From positions 2,790,001 through 2,854,000 of the forward strand of contig CBDAQU010000002.1 of assembly GCA_965199235.1 (NCBI GenBank): a stretch of DNA of 64,000 nucleotides. Reading direction: 5' to 3'. This DNA is from BOG-908 sp965199235 (GTDB lineage: Bacteria > Pseudomonadota > Alphaproteobacteria > Acetobacterales > Acetobacteraceae). This document shows positions 27,068-34,708 of the stretch, one piece after another; within the stretch, counting starts at the first letter, position 1; each line of letters begins with the position of its first letter. Below the pieces are notes generated by a model. The model was given only the letters and a program-made list of their open reading frames with translations, did not search any database and had not been told where the DNA came from. The translations under genes were made by a program, and so were the position numbers.

Positions 27068-27150
27068 TTCTCTGAAAAAGAAGGCACGCGGGTCTGGGGT
27101 CCTGGCCCAGCAGGGGGCTTGGGGGACAGCGTCTCCCAAGCTTTCTTGAC
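27068..27150. repeat. Composite intergenic repeat with two hairpins
   Basis: A short A/T run TTCTCTGAAAAAGAA (27068-27082) is followed by a GC-rich block (27091-27150). In that block CTGGG (27094-27098) can pair with CCCAG (27106-27110), and CTTGGGGGAC (27118-27127) pairs with GTCTCCCAAG (27131-27140) around an AGC loop. The same two-hairpin plan with an AGC loop recurs at 44718-44764. It lies between divergent genes. Confidence 0.6.
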
Positions 27151-27183
27151 TCACCTCAGAAGCGGCCGCCCTAGGATGCCCAC

Positions 27184-28110
27184 GTGAACACCGGATTGCT
27201 CGCCCTCCTGCAGGTTCTGCTGATCGACATCACGCTGGCGGGCGACAACGCGGTGGTGGTTGGCCTGGCCGTGGCGGGGCTGCCGAGCGCGCTGCGGGCG
27301 CGGGCGATCTGGGCCGGCATAGGGGCCGCGGCGCTCATCCGGGTGGCGCTTTCCCTGGTGGCGGTAAGGCTGCTGGCGGTGCTGGGGCTGACGCTGGCGG
27401 GCGGCCTATTGCTGCTGTGGGTGTGCCTGAAGATGTTCCGAGAGCTTCGGGCGCATCATGGCGAAGGGCAGTCCGGGCCGGAGCGGCGCAAGACCCTGTT
27501 CCAGGCGATCCGGCAGATCGTTATCGCCGACCTGTCGATGAGCCTGGACAACGTGCTCGCGGTCGCGGGCGCGGCGCGCGAGCACGTGTGGATCATGGTG
27601 GGCGGGCTCGGCCTGTCGGTCGTGCTGATGGCGCTGGCGGCAAACCTCCTGGCCCGCCTGCTGGACCGTTACCGCTGGATCGCGTGGCTTGGCCTGGCCG
27701 TCGTGGTCTACGTCGCCGCCGGGATGATCGTCCATGGCTGGCACGAGGTGGCAGGGCACGTGCTGCCTTCCGTGGCCGTCACCGGTTCCTGGCTGGGCAC
27801 CCAGGCGCAGGCGTTCCGGCACGTTTTGTCGGCCGACGCGACGTCAGGCTTCGACGCGATGCTGGCGAGTATCGGCGTGGCGCGCGAGCACGCCTGGATC
27901 ATCGTGGGCGAGCTCGCCTTGCTGGTTGCGGTGATTGCTGTGGCGGCCGGCATGCTGGCGGCTGCGTTGGGCCGGCACGGCTGGGTCGTGTGGCTGGGCC
28001 TGGCCGTCGTGATCTGCATGGCCGGCAAGACGGCCGTTTACGGCTGGCATGGGGTGTCGGGCGACGTGCGGCACATCCTGGCGTCGATGCGCGCGCGCTT
28101 CAGCCTGTGA
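27184..28110 (+). CDS. TerC/YjbE family membrane protein with internal duplication
   Basis: Integral membrane protein of the TerC family, 308 aa from GTG 27184. The family metal-site motifs are present in two helices: DITLAGDNAVV (15-25) and SMSLDNVLAVAG (119-129). TerC proteins take part in metal, notably manganese, homeostasis. Typical YjbE-type members are near 220 aa. Here residues 231-299 repeat residues 129-195: GVAREHAWIIVG mirrors GAAREHVWIMVG, and WLGLAVVICMAGKTAVYGWH mirrors WLGLAVVVYVAAGMIVHGWH. The extra module adds two helices without a second SLDN motif. The 3' end overlaps convergent radC by 11 bp. Confidence 0.88.
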   Translation: MNTGLLALLQVLLIDITLAGDNAVVVGLAVAGLPSALRARAIWAGIGAAALIRVALSLVAVRLLAVLGLTLAGGLLLLWVCLKMFRELRAHHGEGQSGPERRKTLFQAIRQIVIADLSMSLDNVLAVAGAAREHVWIMVGGLGLSVVLMALAANLLARLLDRYRWIAWLGLAVVVYVAAGMIVHGWHEVAGHVLPSVAVTGSWLGTQAQAFRHVLSADATSGFDAMLASIGVAREHAWIIVGELALLVAVIAVAAGMLAAALGRHGWVVWLGLAVVICMAGKTAVYGWHGVSGDVRHILASMRARFSL

Positions 28111-28891
28111 GCAGGCCTTCGGCGCGGAAGCTCAGCCATGCCCCGTTGCCGACGATGACGTGGTCGTGGACGGCGATGGACAGCGCCGAGGCGGCGTCCA
28201 CGATCTGGCGCGTCATCGCGACGTCGTCGCGCGAGGGGGTCGGGTCGCCGCTCGGGTGGTTGTGGGCGATGATGATGGCGGCGGCCTGCAGCTCCAGCGC
28301 GCGGCGTACCACCTCCCTAGGATAGACCGGCGCGTGGTTGACGGTGCCGCGGCTGGCGACCTCGTCGGCCAGCAGGCGGTTGCGGCTGTCGAGGAACAGG
28401 ATGCGCACCTGCTCGACCCGTTCGCGCGCCATGGCCGCGTTCAGGTAGCCCATCAGCGCGTCCCAGTTGGACAGGACGGGGCGCTGCGTGGCCTCTGCGC
28501 GGACCAGCCGTTGTGCTGCGGCCTGGACCAGTTTCAGGGCCGCCGCACTCGCCTGGCCCATGCCGTCCACGGCTGCGAGCTCGGGCGGGGTCGCGGAGAT
28601 GGCACCGGCGAAACTGCCGAAGCGAGCGAGCAGGCGCTTGGCGACCGGCTTGGTGTCGCTGCGGGGCACGGCGAGGAACAGCGCCATCTCCAGCAGCTCG
28701 TGGTCGGCCAGCGCGTCGCCCCCGCTGGTGAGCAGCCGGTCGCGCATCCTGAGACGATGCCCGTCCATGCTGGTGGCGGGCTTGCTGGGGGCGGGTCTGG
28801 ATGGCATGTGCGCGGGCGTCAGCAGGTCCGGCTGTCGCGGCGATCCGGCGTCGCCGTCGGCCATGTCGTCAGGTGCGGGCTCGGACGTCAC
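28100..28891 (-). CDS. radC: RadC family protein (JAB1/MPN domain)
   Basis: A 263-aa protein with an N-terminal helix-hairpin-helix-like region (ELLEMALFLAVPRSDT) and a C-terminal MPN domain with the zinc signature HNHPSGDPTPSRDD. Despite the name, its role in DNA repair is doubtful; MPN domains are metallohydrolase-like. The start GTG 28891 overlaps the map stop (GTGA); ATG 28864 is an alternative that removes 9 residues. It is translated with map. Confidence 0.92.
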   Translation of the reverse strand: MTSEPAPDDMADGDAGSPRQPDLLTPAHMPSRPAPSKPATSMDGHRLRMRDRLLTSGGDALADHELLEMALFLAVPRSDTKPVAKRLLARFGSFAGAISATPPELAAVDGMGQASAAALKLVQAAAQRLVRAEATQRPVLSNWDALMGYLNAAMARERVEQVRILFLDSRNRLLADEVASRGTVNHAPVYPREVVRRALELQAAAIIIAHNHPSGDPTPSRDDVAMTRQIVDAASALSIAVHDHVIVGNGAWLSFRAEGLLTG

Positions 28892-29688
28892 GCATTGACG
28901 GGGTGGTGCAGGCCGGCGGGAGAGGTGGTGAACACCTCGCAGCCATCCTCCGTCACACCGATCATGTGCTCGAACTGGGCAGACAGGCTGCGGTCGCGGG
29001 TGACGGCGGTCCAGCCGTCGTCGAGCACCTTCACCTCCGGGCGTCCTGCGTTGACCATCGGCTCGATGGTGAAGAACATGCCCGGCCGCAGCACCGGGCC
29101 TTCCCCGCGACGGCCGAAATGCAGCACGTTCGGCGCCGCATGGAACGACCGGCCGATCCCGTGGCCGCAAAAGTCGCGCACCACGCTGAAGCGGCTGGCT
29201 TCGACGAAGGTTTGGATCGCGTGCCCGATGTCGCCCAGCGTGGCGCCGGGGACGACGGCCGCAACACCTTTCATCAGGGATTTGTAGGTGACGTCCAGCA
29301 GCATGCGCGCGCGGGTGGAAGGCGTGCCGGCCACGTACATGCGGCTGGTGTCGCCATGCCACCCATCGAGGACCACGGTCACGTCGATGTTGACGATGTC
29401 TCCGTCCAGCAGCTTTTTCTCTCCGGGGATGCCGTGGCAGACAACATGGTTGATGCTGGTGCAGATGGATTTCGGGAAGCCGCGATAGTTCAGCGGCGCG
29501 GGAACGGCGTTGTGCGCTAGGATGAACTCGTGACACAGCCGGTCCAGCTCGCCGGTGGTGACGCCTGGCCTGACATGCGGGGTGATCATGTCCAGCGTTT
29601 CTGCGGCCAGTGCACCCGCCGCCCTCATGCTGGCGAAATCCGCCTCGCTGTGGATGACGATGCGCCTCGCCTCACTCCCGCCGTCCAT
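28888..29688 (-). CDS. map: Methionine aminopeptidase, type I
   Basis: Removes the initiator methionine, 266 aa. Metal ligands appear in order: NIDVTVVLDGWHGDTSRM (two Asp), CGHGIGRSFH (His), EPMV (Glu) and a final Glu in SAQFEHM. ATG 29688 is well supported by AGGAGG 5 bp upstream. It is the first gene of a map-radC pair, an arrangement common in alphaproteobacteria. Confidence 0.97.
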   Translation of the reverse strand: MDGGSEARRIVIHSEADFASMRAAGALAAETLDMITPHVRPGVTTGELDRLCHEFILAHNAVPAPLNYRGFPKSICTSINHVVCHGIPGEKKLLDGDIVNIDVTVVLDGWHGDTSRMYVAGTPSTRARMLLDVTYKSLMKGVAAVVPGATLGDIGHAIQTFVEASRFSVVRDFCGHGIGRSFHAAPNVLHFGRRGEGPVLRPGMFFTIEPMVNAGRPEVKVLDDGWTAVTRDRSLSAQFEHMIGVTEDGCEVFTTSPAGLHHPVNA

Positions 29689-29770
29689 GAAGCCTCCTGA
29701 TTGTGAGAGTGCCAAGATGCTGCTTGGAGCGGGCCGGTGCAAGGTGAGGCGGCTTAGGCGTCCAACCTGG

Positions 29771-31972
29771 CTATCTGCTCAGTTCGTCGTGGAGGAACGC
29801 GGCGCGCGTCTCGTTCACCCTTGCCCTGATCAGGGGGTCGGGCAACAGGTGAGTGCCCGGCAGCAGCAGCAGGCGGTACGGCTTGCCGGCGGCGATTAAC
29901 GCCTGGGTCAGCTTGACGGTGTTCTCGAAATACACGTTGTCGTCCGTCAGCCCGTGCATGATCAGCAGCGGCCTCGACAGGCTTGGCGCGTAGGTCAGCA
30001 CGTTGCTCGCCTTGTAGCCGGTTGCATCGTCCTGCGGCGTGCCGAGGTAGCGCTCGGTGTAGGCGGTGTCGTAGTCGGCGAAATCGACCACCGGCGCGCC
30101 TGCCGCCCCGGCCGCGAACACGTCCGGCCGGCGTATCGTGGCCATGGCGGTGAAATAGCCGCCGAACGACCACCCCTCCACGCCGGCATGATTCATGTCC
30201 ATCTCGGGCACCAGCCTGCCCAACGCCTGCAGACCTTCGACCTGGTCGGCCAGCGGTAGGTCGATCAGGTTGCCGCGGGTCGCGTGCTCGAAATCACGGT
30301 CGCGTCCTGGCGTGCCGCGGCCATCGACGCTGACGACGATGAAGCCGTGATCGGCCAGGCACTGGTTTTCCAGGCTGAGGCGCGGCGCGCGCTGCACCAC
30401 CTTCACCGTAGGACCGGCATAGACGGACAGCACCACCGGGTAGCGCCGGCCGGCGGCGAAGTCCGCTGGACGGATGACGGCCGCATCCAGGCTGCGCGCG
30501 CCCACGGTCAGGTATCGGACGTTCGGCAGGCGGCCGGGCGACTCGGCGCGGCTGGCCAGTTCGCCCAACGGCCGGCCGTCCCTGCCGCGAAGTATGGTGC
30601 CGGCCTGCCCGTCAGCCAGCGAAACGGTGTCGGCGAACAGCGCGTGTTCCTGGTCGGCGGAGATGTCATCGGCAAAGCTGGCGGTGTGCAGGCCAGGCTC
30701 GGCCGCCACTGGCGAGGGCTGGCCGCCCGTGAGCGCCACGCTGTAGAGCCCGAGCGAGAGCCGGTCCGGATTGCCGGTCACGACCACCGAGCCATGCGCC
30801 GCATCGGCGTCGTTGAGGGCGACGAACGGCCAGCCCGCCGGTGTGACCGCGTGGTCGAGCGTGCCGTCCGCACGGCGCAGCTCGAGTTGCCAAGTGGCGC
30901 CGCGGTTTGCCGCCCAGAGAAAACCCGATCCATCCGGCAGCCAGGCGGGCATCGGACGGCCAGGCGCCTCGTTCATCGCGGTCAGGTCGAGCCAGGCTGG
31001 GTCGGTTTCGGTCAGCAGCGTGTTGGTCTCACCGGTCTGCTGGTCGACGGCGACCACCGCCTCGCGCGTTTGCGCGCGGTTGAGGACGGCCAGGGTCAGC
31101 TTGCCGTGCCGGGGCCAGACGATCCTGGCCACGTAGGGCCATTGCGCCTGGTCGAGCTTGACCCAGACAGTCGGGCCGCCCGCGCGTGCGATCAGGCCGA
31201 AGCGCGTGCGTGCGTTCTCGGTCCCGGCGCGCGGGTAGCGGAACTCGGTCGGCGCGGTCTGAGGATGCGACGGGTCGGCGATGTAATGCCGTTCGACGGC
31301 CGACGTATCGGCTTCCTCGTAGAGCAGATGCTGGGAATCGGGCGACCACCAGGCGCCGTCAGCACGGTCCAGCTCTTCGGCGGCGGCGAACTCCGGGACC
31401 CCTCTGGTCAGCGTCTCCGTGCCGCCGTGCGTGAGCTGCAGGTCCCGCCCGCCTGAAAGCTCGATCACGTGCAGGTCGTGGTCGCGCACCGCCGCCACCG
31501 CCTGCCCGTCGGGCGACAGGCGAGGGGCGATCCAGGCGCGGCCTGGCACCTTGGCGACCGATCCTGCCGGCAGCGACACCAGGGAGAGCGTGTCGGCTTG
31601 CGTGATAAGAACCTGGCCGCCGCTGTCGGAGACGGCAAAGTCGGTGATGCCGGACAGGGTCATCCTGGCACGCTCGCGTCGGGCGCGCTCCTCTGCGCTC
31701 AGATGTTCCTGCTCTGCGCTCGGCACCGCGAGTTCCCGCTCGCTGCGGTCGTGCGCGTCGTATTCGAACAGCCTGAGTCGTGTGTCGCGCGGCCCGCTTC
31801 GCAGGAACAGGACGTGCACGCCGTCCTGCAACGGCACGACGTGGCGCGGTTGGCCCAGTGTGAAGTTTCTGGTCTGCGCAAGAGCCTCGAAACAGTCGGG
31901 CGCCGCCTGACTCGGCCTGTCCGCAAGCCAGCATCCTGCAATCAGGGCCAGGCCGGCCCACCACGTGCTCAC
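29771..31972 (-). CDS. S9 family prolyl oligopeptidase (DPP-IV-like), exported
   Basis: A 733-aa serine peptidase. It starts MSTWWAGLALIAGCWLADRP: a short signal peptide with a possible lipobox (LIAGC), or signal-peptidase-I cleavage after SQAA. Residues of about 40-470 form a beta-propeller (DPP-IV N-terminal type), and 480-733 an alpha/beta hydrolase with nucleophile GWSFGGYFT, an Asp in the following helix region and His in LLPGTHLLPD. It should trim short Pro/Ala-containing peptides in the periplasm. Start GTG 31972 overlaps the upstream stop (GTGA). Confidence 0.9.
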   Translation of the reverse strand: MSTWWAGLALIAGCWLADRPSQAAPDCFEALAQTRNFTLGQPRHVVPLQDGVHVLFLRSGPRDTRLRLFEYDAHDRSERELAVPSAEQEHLSAEERARRERARMTLSGITDFAVSDSGGQVLITQADTLSLVSLPAGSVAKVPGRAWIAPRLSPDGQAVAAVRDHDLHVIELSGGRDLQLTHGGTETLTRGVPEFAAAEELDRADGAWWSPDSQHLLYEEADTSAVERHYIADPSHPQTAPTEFRYPRAGTENARTRFGLIARAGGPTVWVKLDQAQWPYVARIVWPRHGKLTLAVLNRAQTREAVVAVDQQTGETNTLLTETDPAWLDLTAMNEAPGRPMPAWLPDGSGFLWAANRGATWQLELRRADGTLDHAVTPAGWPFVALNDADAAHGSVVVTGNPDRLSLGLYSVALTGGQPSPVAAEPGLHTASFADDISADQEHALFADTVSLADGQAGTILRGRDGRPLGELASRAESPGRLPNVRYLTVGARSLDAAVIRPADFAAGRRYPVVLSVYAGPTVKVVQRAPRLSLENQCLADHGFIVVSVDGRGTPGRDRDFEHATRGNLIDLPLADQVEGLQALGRLVPEMDMNHAGVEGWSFGGYFTAMATIRRPDVFAAGAAGAPVVDFADYDTAYTERYLGTPQDDATGYKASNVLTYAPSLSRPLLIMHGLTDDNVYFENTVKLTQALIAAGKPYRLLLLPGTHLLPDPLIRARVNETRAAFLHDELSR

Positions 31973-33123
31973 GCGGTGTGTCCGGTCTTCCTCTTTTCAT
32001 GCAGCGCGAGGGCGCATCCGTGACGGCCGGCGCCCGTGCTGCAGCCTGCATTCATCCTGGACGCGGCCTGGTGCTTCGCCAGCGCGGCGAGCGCGGGCCT
32101 CGCCTGGAGTGCTGCGGTCCAGCTCCTGGCGGCTGCCCGGCTAAGGCCCTTGTGGTGGCCCATCATGTGGAACGTCGCCAGCCGAACCGGCGAGGTCGGC
32201 AAACTGGAAACATCGGCGCTGGCCATCAGCGAAGGCATCTTGAACCGGGGAGAATGGCGCGTCACTGGCACGCCAAGCTGCTCAAAACTGTCATCGAGCA
32301 GGTTTGCCATGTGCGCGTCCCGCTCGGGGTTTGAGCGTGCGCCCATGACGACGCCGATGAGCCTAACGCCGCCGCGCATGGCCGATGTCACCAGGTTATG
32401 CCCGGCGAGCAGGGTGTAGCCGGTCTTCAGCCCGTCTGCCCCCTCATAAGCCTGGAGCATGCGGTCGTGGTTCGGGATGTTGTGCCCGTGGAAGTAGAAC
32501 ACCGGCTCGCTGAAATAGTGGTAGTGTTCAGGGAAATCCTGGATCAGGTGGTGCGCGAGCAAAGCGAGGTCGCGTGCCGTGGTGGTCTGTTCGGCGTCGG
32601 GCAGGCCGGATGCGTTGCGGAACGTGCTGTTCGACATGCCCAGCGCGCGCGCGCGCAGCGTCATCAACTGGGCAAACCGATCCTCGTTCCCGCCAATCAG
32701 CTCGCCCAGCGCGCAGGCCGCGTCGTTGGCCGATTTCGTGACGATGGCGAGGATGGCGTCGCTGACGGTGAAGTAGGTGCCGGGCAGCAGGCCGAGCTTG
32801 GACGGCTCCATCAACGCCGCATGCTCCGACACCGGGACGCTTTCGCCAAGGGTGAGATGTTTGTCCCTCAACGCCTCGAACGCCATGTAAAGCGTCATCA
32901 GCTTGGTCAGGCTCGCAGGGTAGCGTAGCGCGTCGGCGTTGGCCGCCTCCATCACCTTGCCGGAGCCGTTATCCACGATGATGGACGCGTAGCGGGCGGA
33001 ACCGATCTGTGCCCTGGCCAGAGTGGGTGCGAGCGCGGCCACGACCATCCAAACGGCAAAGCGGGAAGGCGTCAGGTATCGTGCCAGGCGAGAGAGTGCC
33101 GCTATGTTCACGCCGATCCTCAC
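31969..33123 (-). CDS. D-alanyl-D-alanine carboxypeptidase (PBP5/6 type)
   Basis: Trims the terminal D-Ala from peptidoglycan stem peptides; 384 aa, exported (signal ending TLARAQ near residue 39). The three active-site motifs of peptidase family S11 are present: SLTKLM, SAN (TKSANDAAC) and KTG (LKTGYT). The C-terminal roughly 100 residues are Ala/Arg-rich and lack a clear PBP5 membrane anchor. The start GTG 33123 is tentative; GTG 33111 also fits. It is the first gene of a pair with the S9 peptidase. Confidence 0.93.
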   Translation of the reverse strand: MRIGVNIAALSRLARYLTPSRFAVWMVVAALAPTLARAQIGSARYASIIVDNGSGKVMEAANADALRYPASLTKLMTLYMAFEALRDKHLTLGESVPVSEHAALMEPSKLGLLPGTYFTVSDAILAIVTKSANDAACALGELIGGNEDRFAQLMTLRARALGMSNSTFRNASGLPDAEQTTTARDLALLAHHLIQDFPEHYHYFSEPVFYFHGHNIPNHDRMLQAYEGADGLKTGYTLLAGHNLVTSAMRGGVRLIGVVMGARSNPERDAHMANLLDDSFEQLGVPVTRHSPRFKMPSLMASADVSSLPTSPVRLATFHMMGHHKGLSRAAARSWTAALQARPALAALAKHQAASRMNAGCSTGAGRHGCALALHEKRKTGHTA

Positions 33124-33261
33124 GCCTGCCTGTTATGACCTTAACTTCGGATTTTGGAAGCTGTCCAGCAGATTAGACGTTGAAAAGGTTAACCGAGCGT
33201 CAATCTGACCGCCGATCTTGCGAGGCTGATGCATCGATGCCGCGGCTCTCGACAGCCGATG

Positions 33262-33328
33262 CTGCATTGCACAAAACCGTTTGACAGGGGAAAGCCACAT
33301 CCGTAAGTAGCCTGTTGCAGTGCACAAC
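33262..33328 (+). promoter_or_regulatory. Paired palindromic boxes and promoter upstream of the phasin gene
   Basis: Two related boxes, CTGCATTGCACAA (33262-33274) and GTTGCAGTGCACAAC (33314-33328), have centres about 53 bp apart, roughly five helical turns. Between them is TTGACA (33281-33286), a consensus -35 element; the -10 would be near 33304-33309 (TAAGTA, weak). The boxes fit a TGC-N3-GCA pattern like that reported for PhaR, the repressor of phasin genes. PhaR binding is inferred. Confidence 0.5.
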
Positions 33329-33414
33329 TATCGGTTTTCGTGCATGTGCGCAACATGTCGGCATCTATGACGGTTCGCCGGGTTTTGGAATCGTCCCTGA
33401 ACGGAGCAGGAAGC

Positions 33415-33918
33415 ATGATCACAAAGTCGAAGGCGATCGAGACTGCGATGGGCGAGTTGAAGAAGACCGAGGCGGTCACGTTCGACAGGGCAGTCGAGGA
33501 TCTCAAGCAGGGTGCGGAGACGGCGAAGGCGAGCATGGACCATGCCAAGGTCGAGATGAAAGACGGCATGGAGAAGGCGATCAAGACGACCGAGAAGGTG
33601 ACCCAGTTCAGCAAGGGGAACCTGGAGGCGGTGATGAAGTCTGGCCAGATCCTGACCTCCGGCCTGACGGACATGTCTCGGCTGATCGCCGAGAACGCCA
33701 GGACTGGGTTGGAGGAGGCGATGTCGACCTTCAAGGCGATGGCCTCGGCGAAATCGGTCAGAGAGGCGCTCGAGTTGCAGAGCAGCTTTGCCAAGGCGCG
33801 GATGGAAAAGGTGATGAGCGAGAGCGGCCAACTGACCGAGCATTCGCTCAAGATCGCCGAGCAGGCCCTGGCGCCGATTTCGGCCCGGGTGAACGCAGCC
33901 GTGGAGACGTTCTCCTAG
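33415..33918 (+). CDS. Phasin family protein
   Basis: A 167-aa, almost wholly helical protein of the phasin family (PF09361). Phasins coat polyhydroxyalkanoate granules and regulate their size. The region FSKGNLEAVMKSGQILTSGL is the family core, followed by amphipathic helices rich in Ala, Lys and Glu. ATG 33415 has GCAGGAAG just upstream; the longer in-frame extension covers the promoter and is not coding. A clean terminator follows, so it is monocistronic. No PHA synthase is in the window. Confidence 0.9.
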   Translation: MITKSKAIETAMGELKKTEAVTFDRAVEDLKQGAETAKASMDHAKVEMKDGMEKAIKTTEKVTQFSKGNLEAVMKSGQILTSGLTDMSRLIAENARTGLEEAMSTFKAMASAKSVREALELQSSFAKARMEKVMSESGQLTEHSLKIAEQALAPISARVNAAVETFS

Positions 33919-33969
33919 GTTGTTCGCATTCTAGGCGAGATTTTATTCCGCTATTGTAGGCAGGGTCGA

Positions 33970-33998
33970 GGCCCGGAAGTGATTCCGGGCCTTTTTTT
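33970..33998 (+). terminator. Rho-independent terminator of the phasin gene
   Basis: GGCCCGGAA (33970-33978) pairs perfectly with TTCCGGGCC (33983-33991) around a GTGA tetraloop and is followed by seven T residues (33992-33998). This is the clearest intrinsic terminator in the window. Confidence 0.95.
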
Positions 33999-34143
33999 GT
34001 GTGACCGCCCGGTCCGGCCAGATTGTGTCGCGCCCTTTTGCATGGCGGCAAGCTTCCGATATCATGATCCCCAACAATACAGGTCATGCTTGCCACCCGG
34101 CCTGCAGAGGTGCGGCATGCGGCTGGCGCAGGATGGTCCGACG

Positions 34144-34467
34144 ATGAGTGACAACGACAAGCGGGGCGACGGGCCCAGCACCGGCGTGGTGGTCAAGGCG
34201 CGGCCCAAGACGCGCAAGCCCGCCATGTATAAGGTGCTGATGCTGAACGACGACTACACGCCGATGGAGTTCGTGGTCCACGTCCTGGAGCGGTTTTTCC
34301 AGAAGACTCGCGAGGAGGCGACGAGGATCATGCTGCACGTGCATCGCCGCGGCGTGGGCGTGTGCGGCGTGTTCACCTACGAGGTCGCCGAGACCAAGGT
34401 GACTCAGGTGATGGACCTCGCCCGGCAGAACCAGCACCCCCTGCAATGCACGATCGAGAAGGACTGA
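34144..34467 (+). CDS. clpS: ATP-dependent Clp protease adaptor ClpS
   Basis: N-degron recognin that delivers substrates to ClpAP, 107 aa. The binding-pocket signature LMLNDDYTPMEFVVHVL and the HVHRRGVGVCGVFTYEVAE stretch are intact. ATG 34144 is chosen for its family-like start (MSDNDKRGDG); ATG 34117 lies in frame upstream. It precedes clpA by 241 bp, the usual clpS-clpA order. Confidence 0.96.
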   Translation: MSDNDKRGDGPSTGVVVKARPKTRKPAMYKVLMLNDDYTPMEFVVHVLERFFQKTREEATRIMLHVHRRGVGVCGVFTYEVAETKVTQVMDLARQNQHPLQCTIEKD

Positions 34468-34708
34468 GAGTCAGCCGTCACAGCCCCAGCTGAACCTGGC
34501 TTGCGGCCCTGACGACTGGCTCCCGATGCCTGGCTCCCGACCCCAGGCTTTTACGGTCCGTATATCATCCCCAAGTAAGTTTGGCCGGCGGGGTCCGCTG
34601 GAGACAATTTCACTATCGGGATGCCGGTATTTGCGGTCATCCTGTTATCTTCCGGATGGGCGGGGGCACGGGACCCTCGCCATCAGGTGCCAAGGGGCGC
34701 TGAACCAC

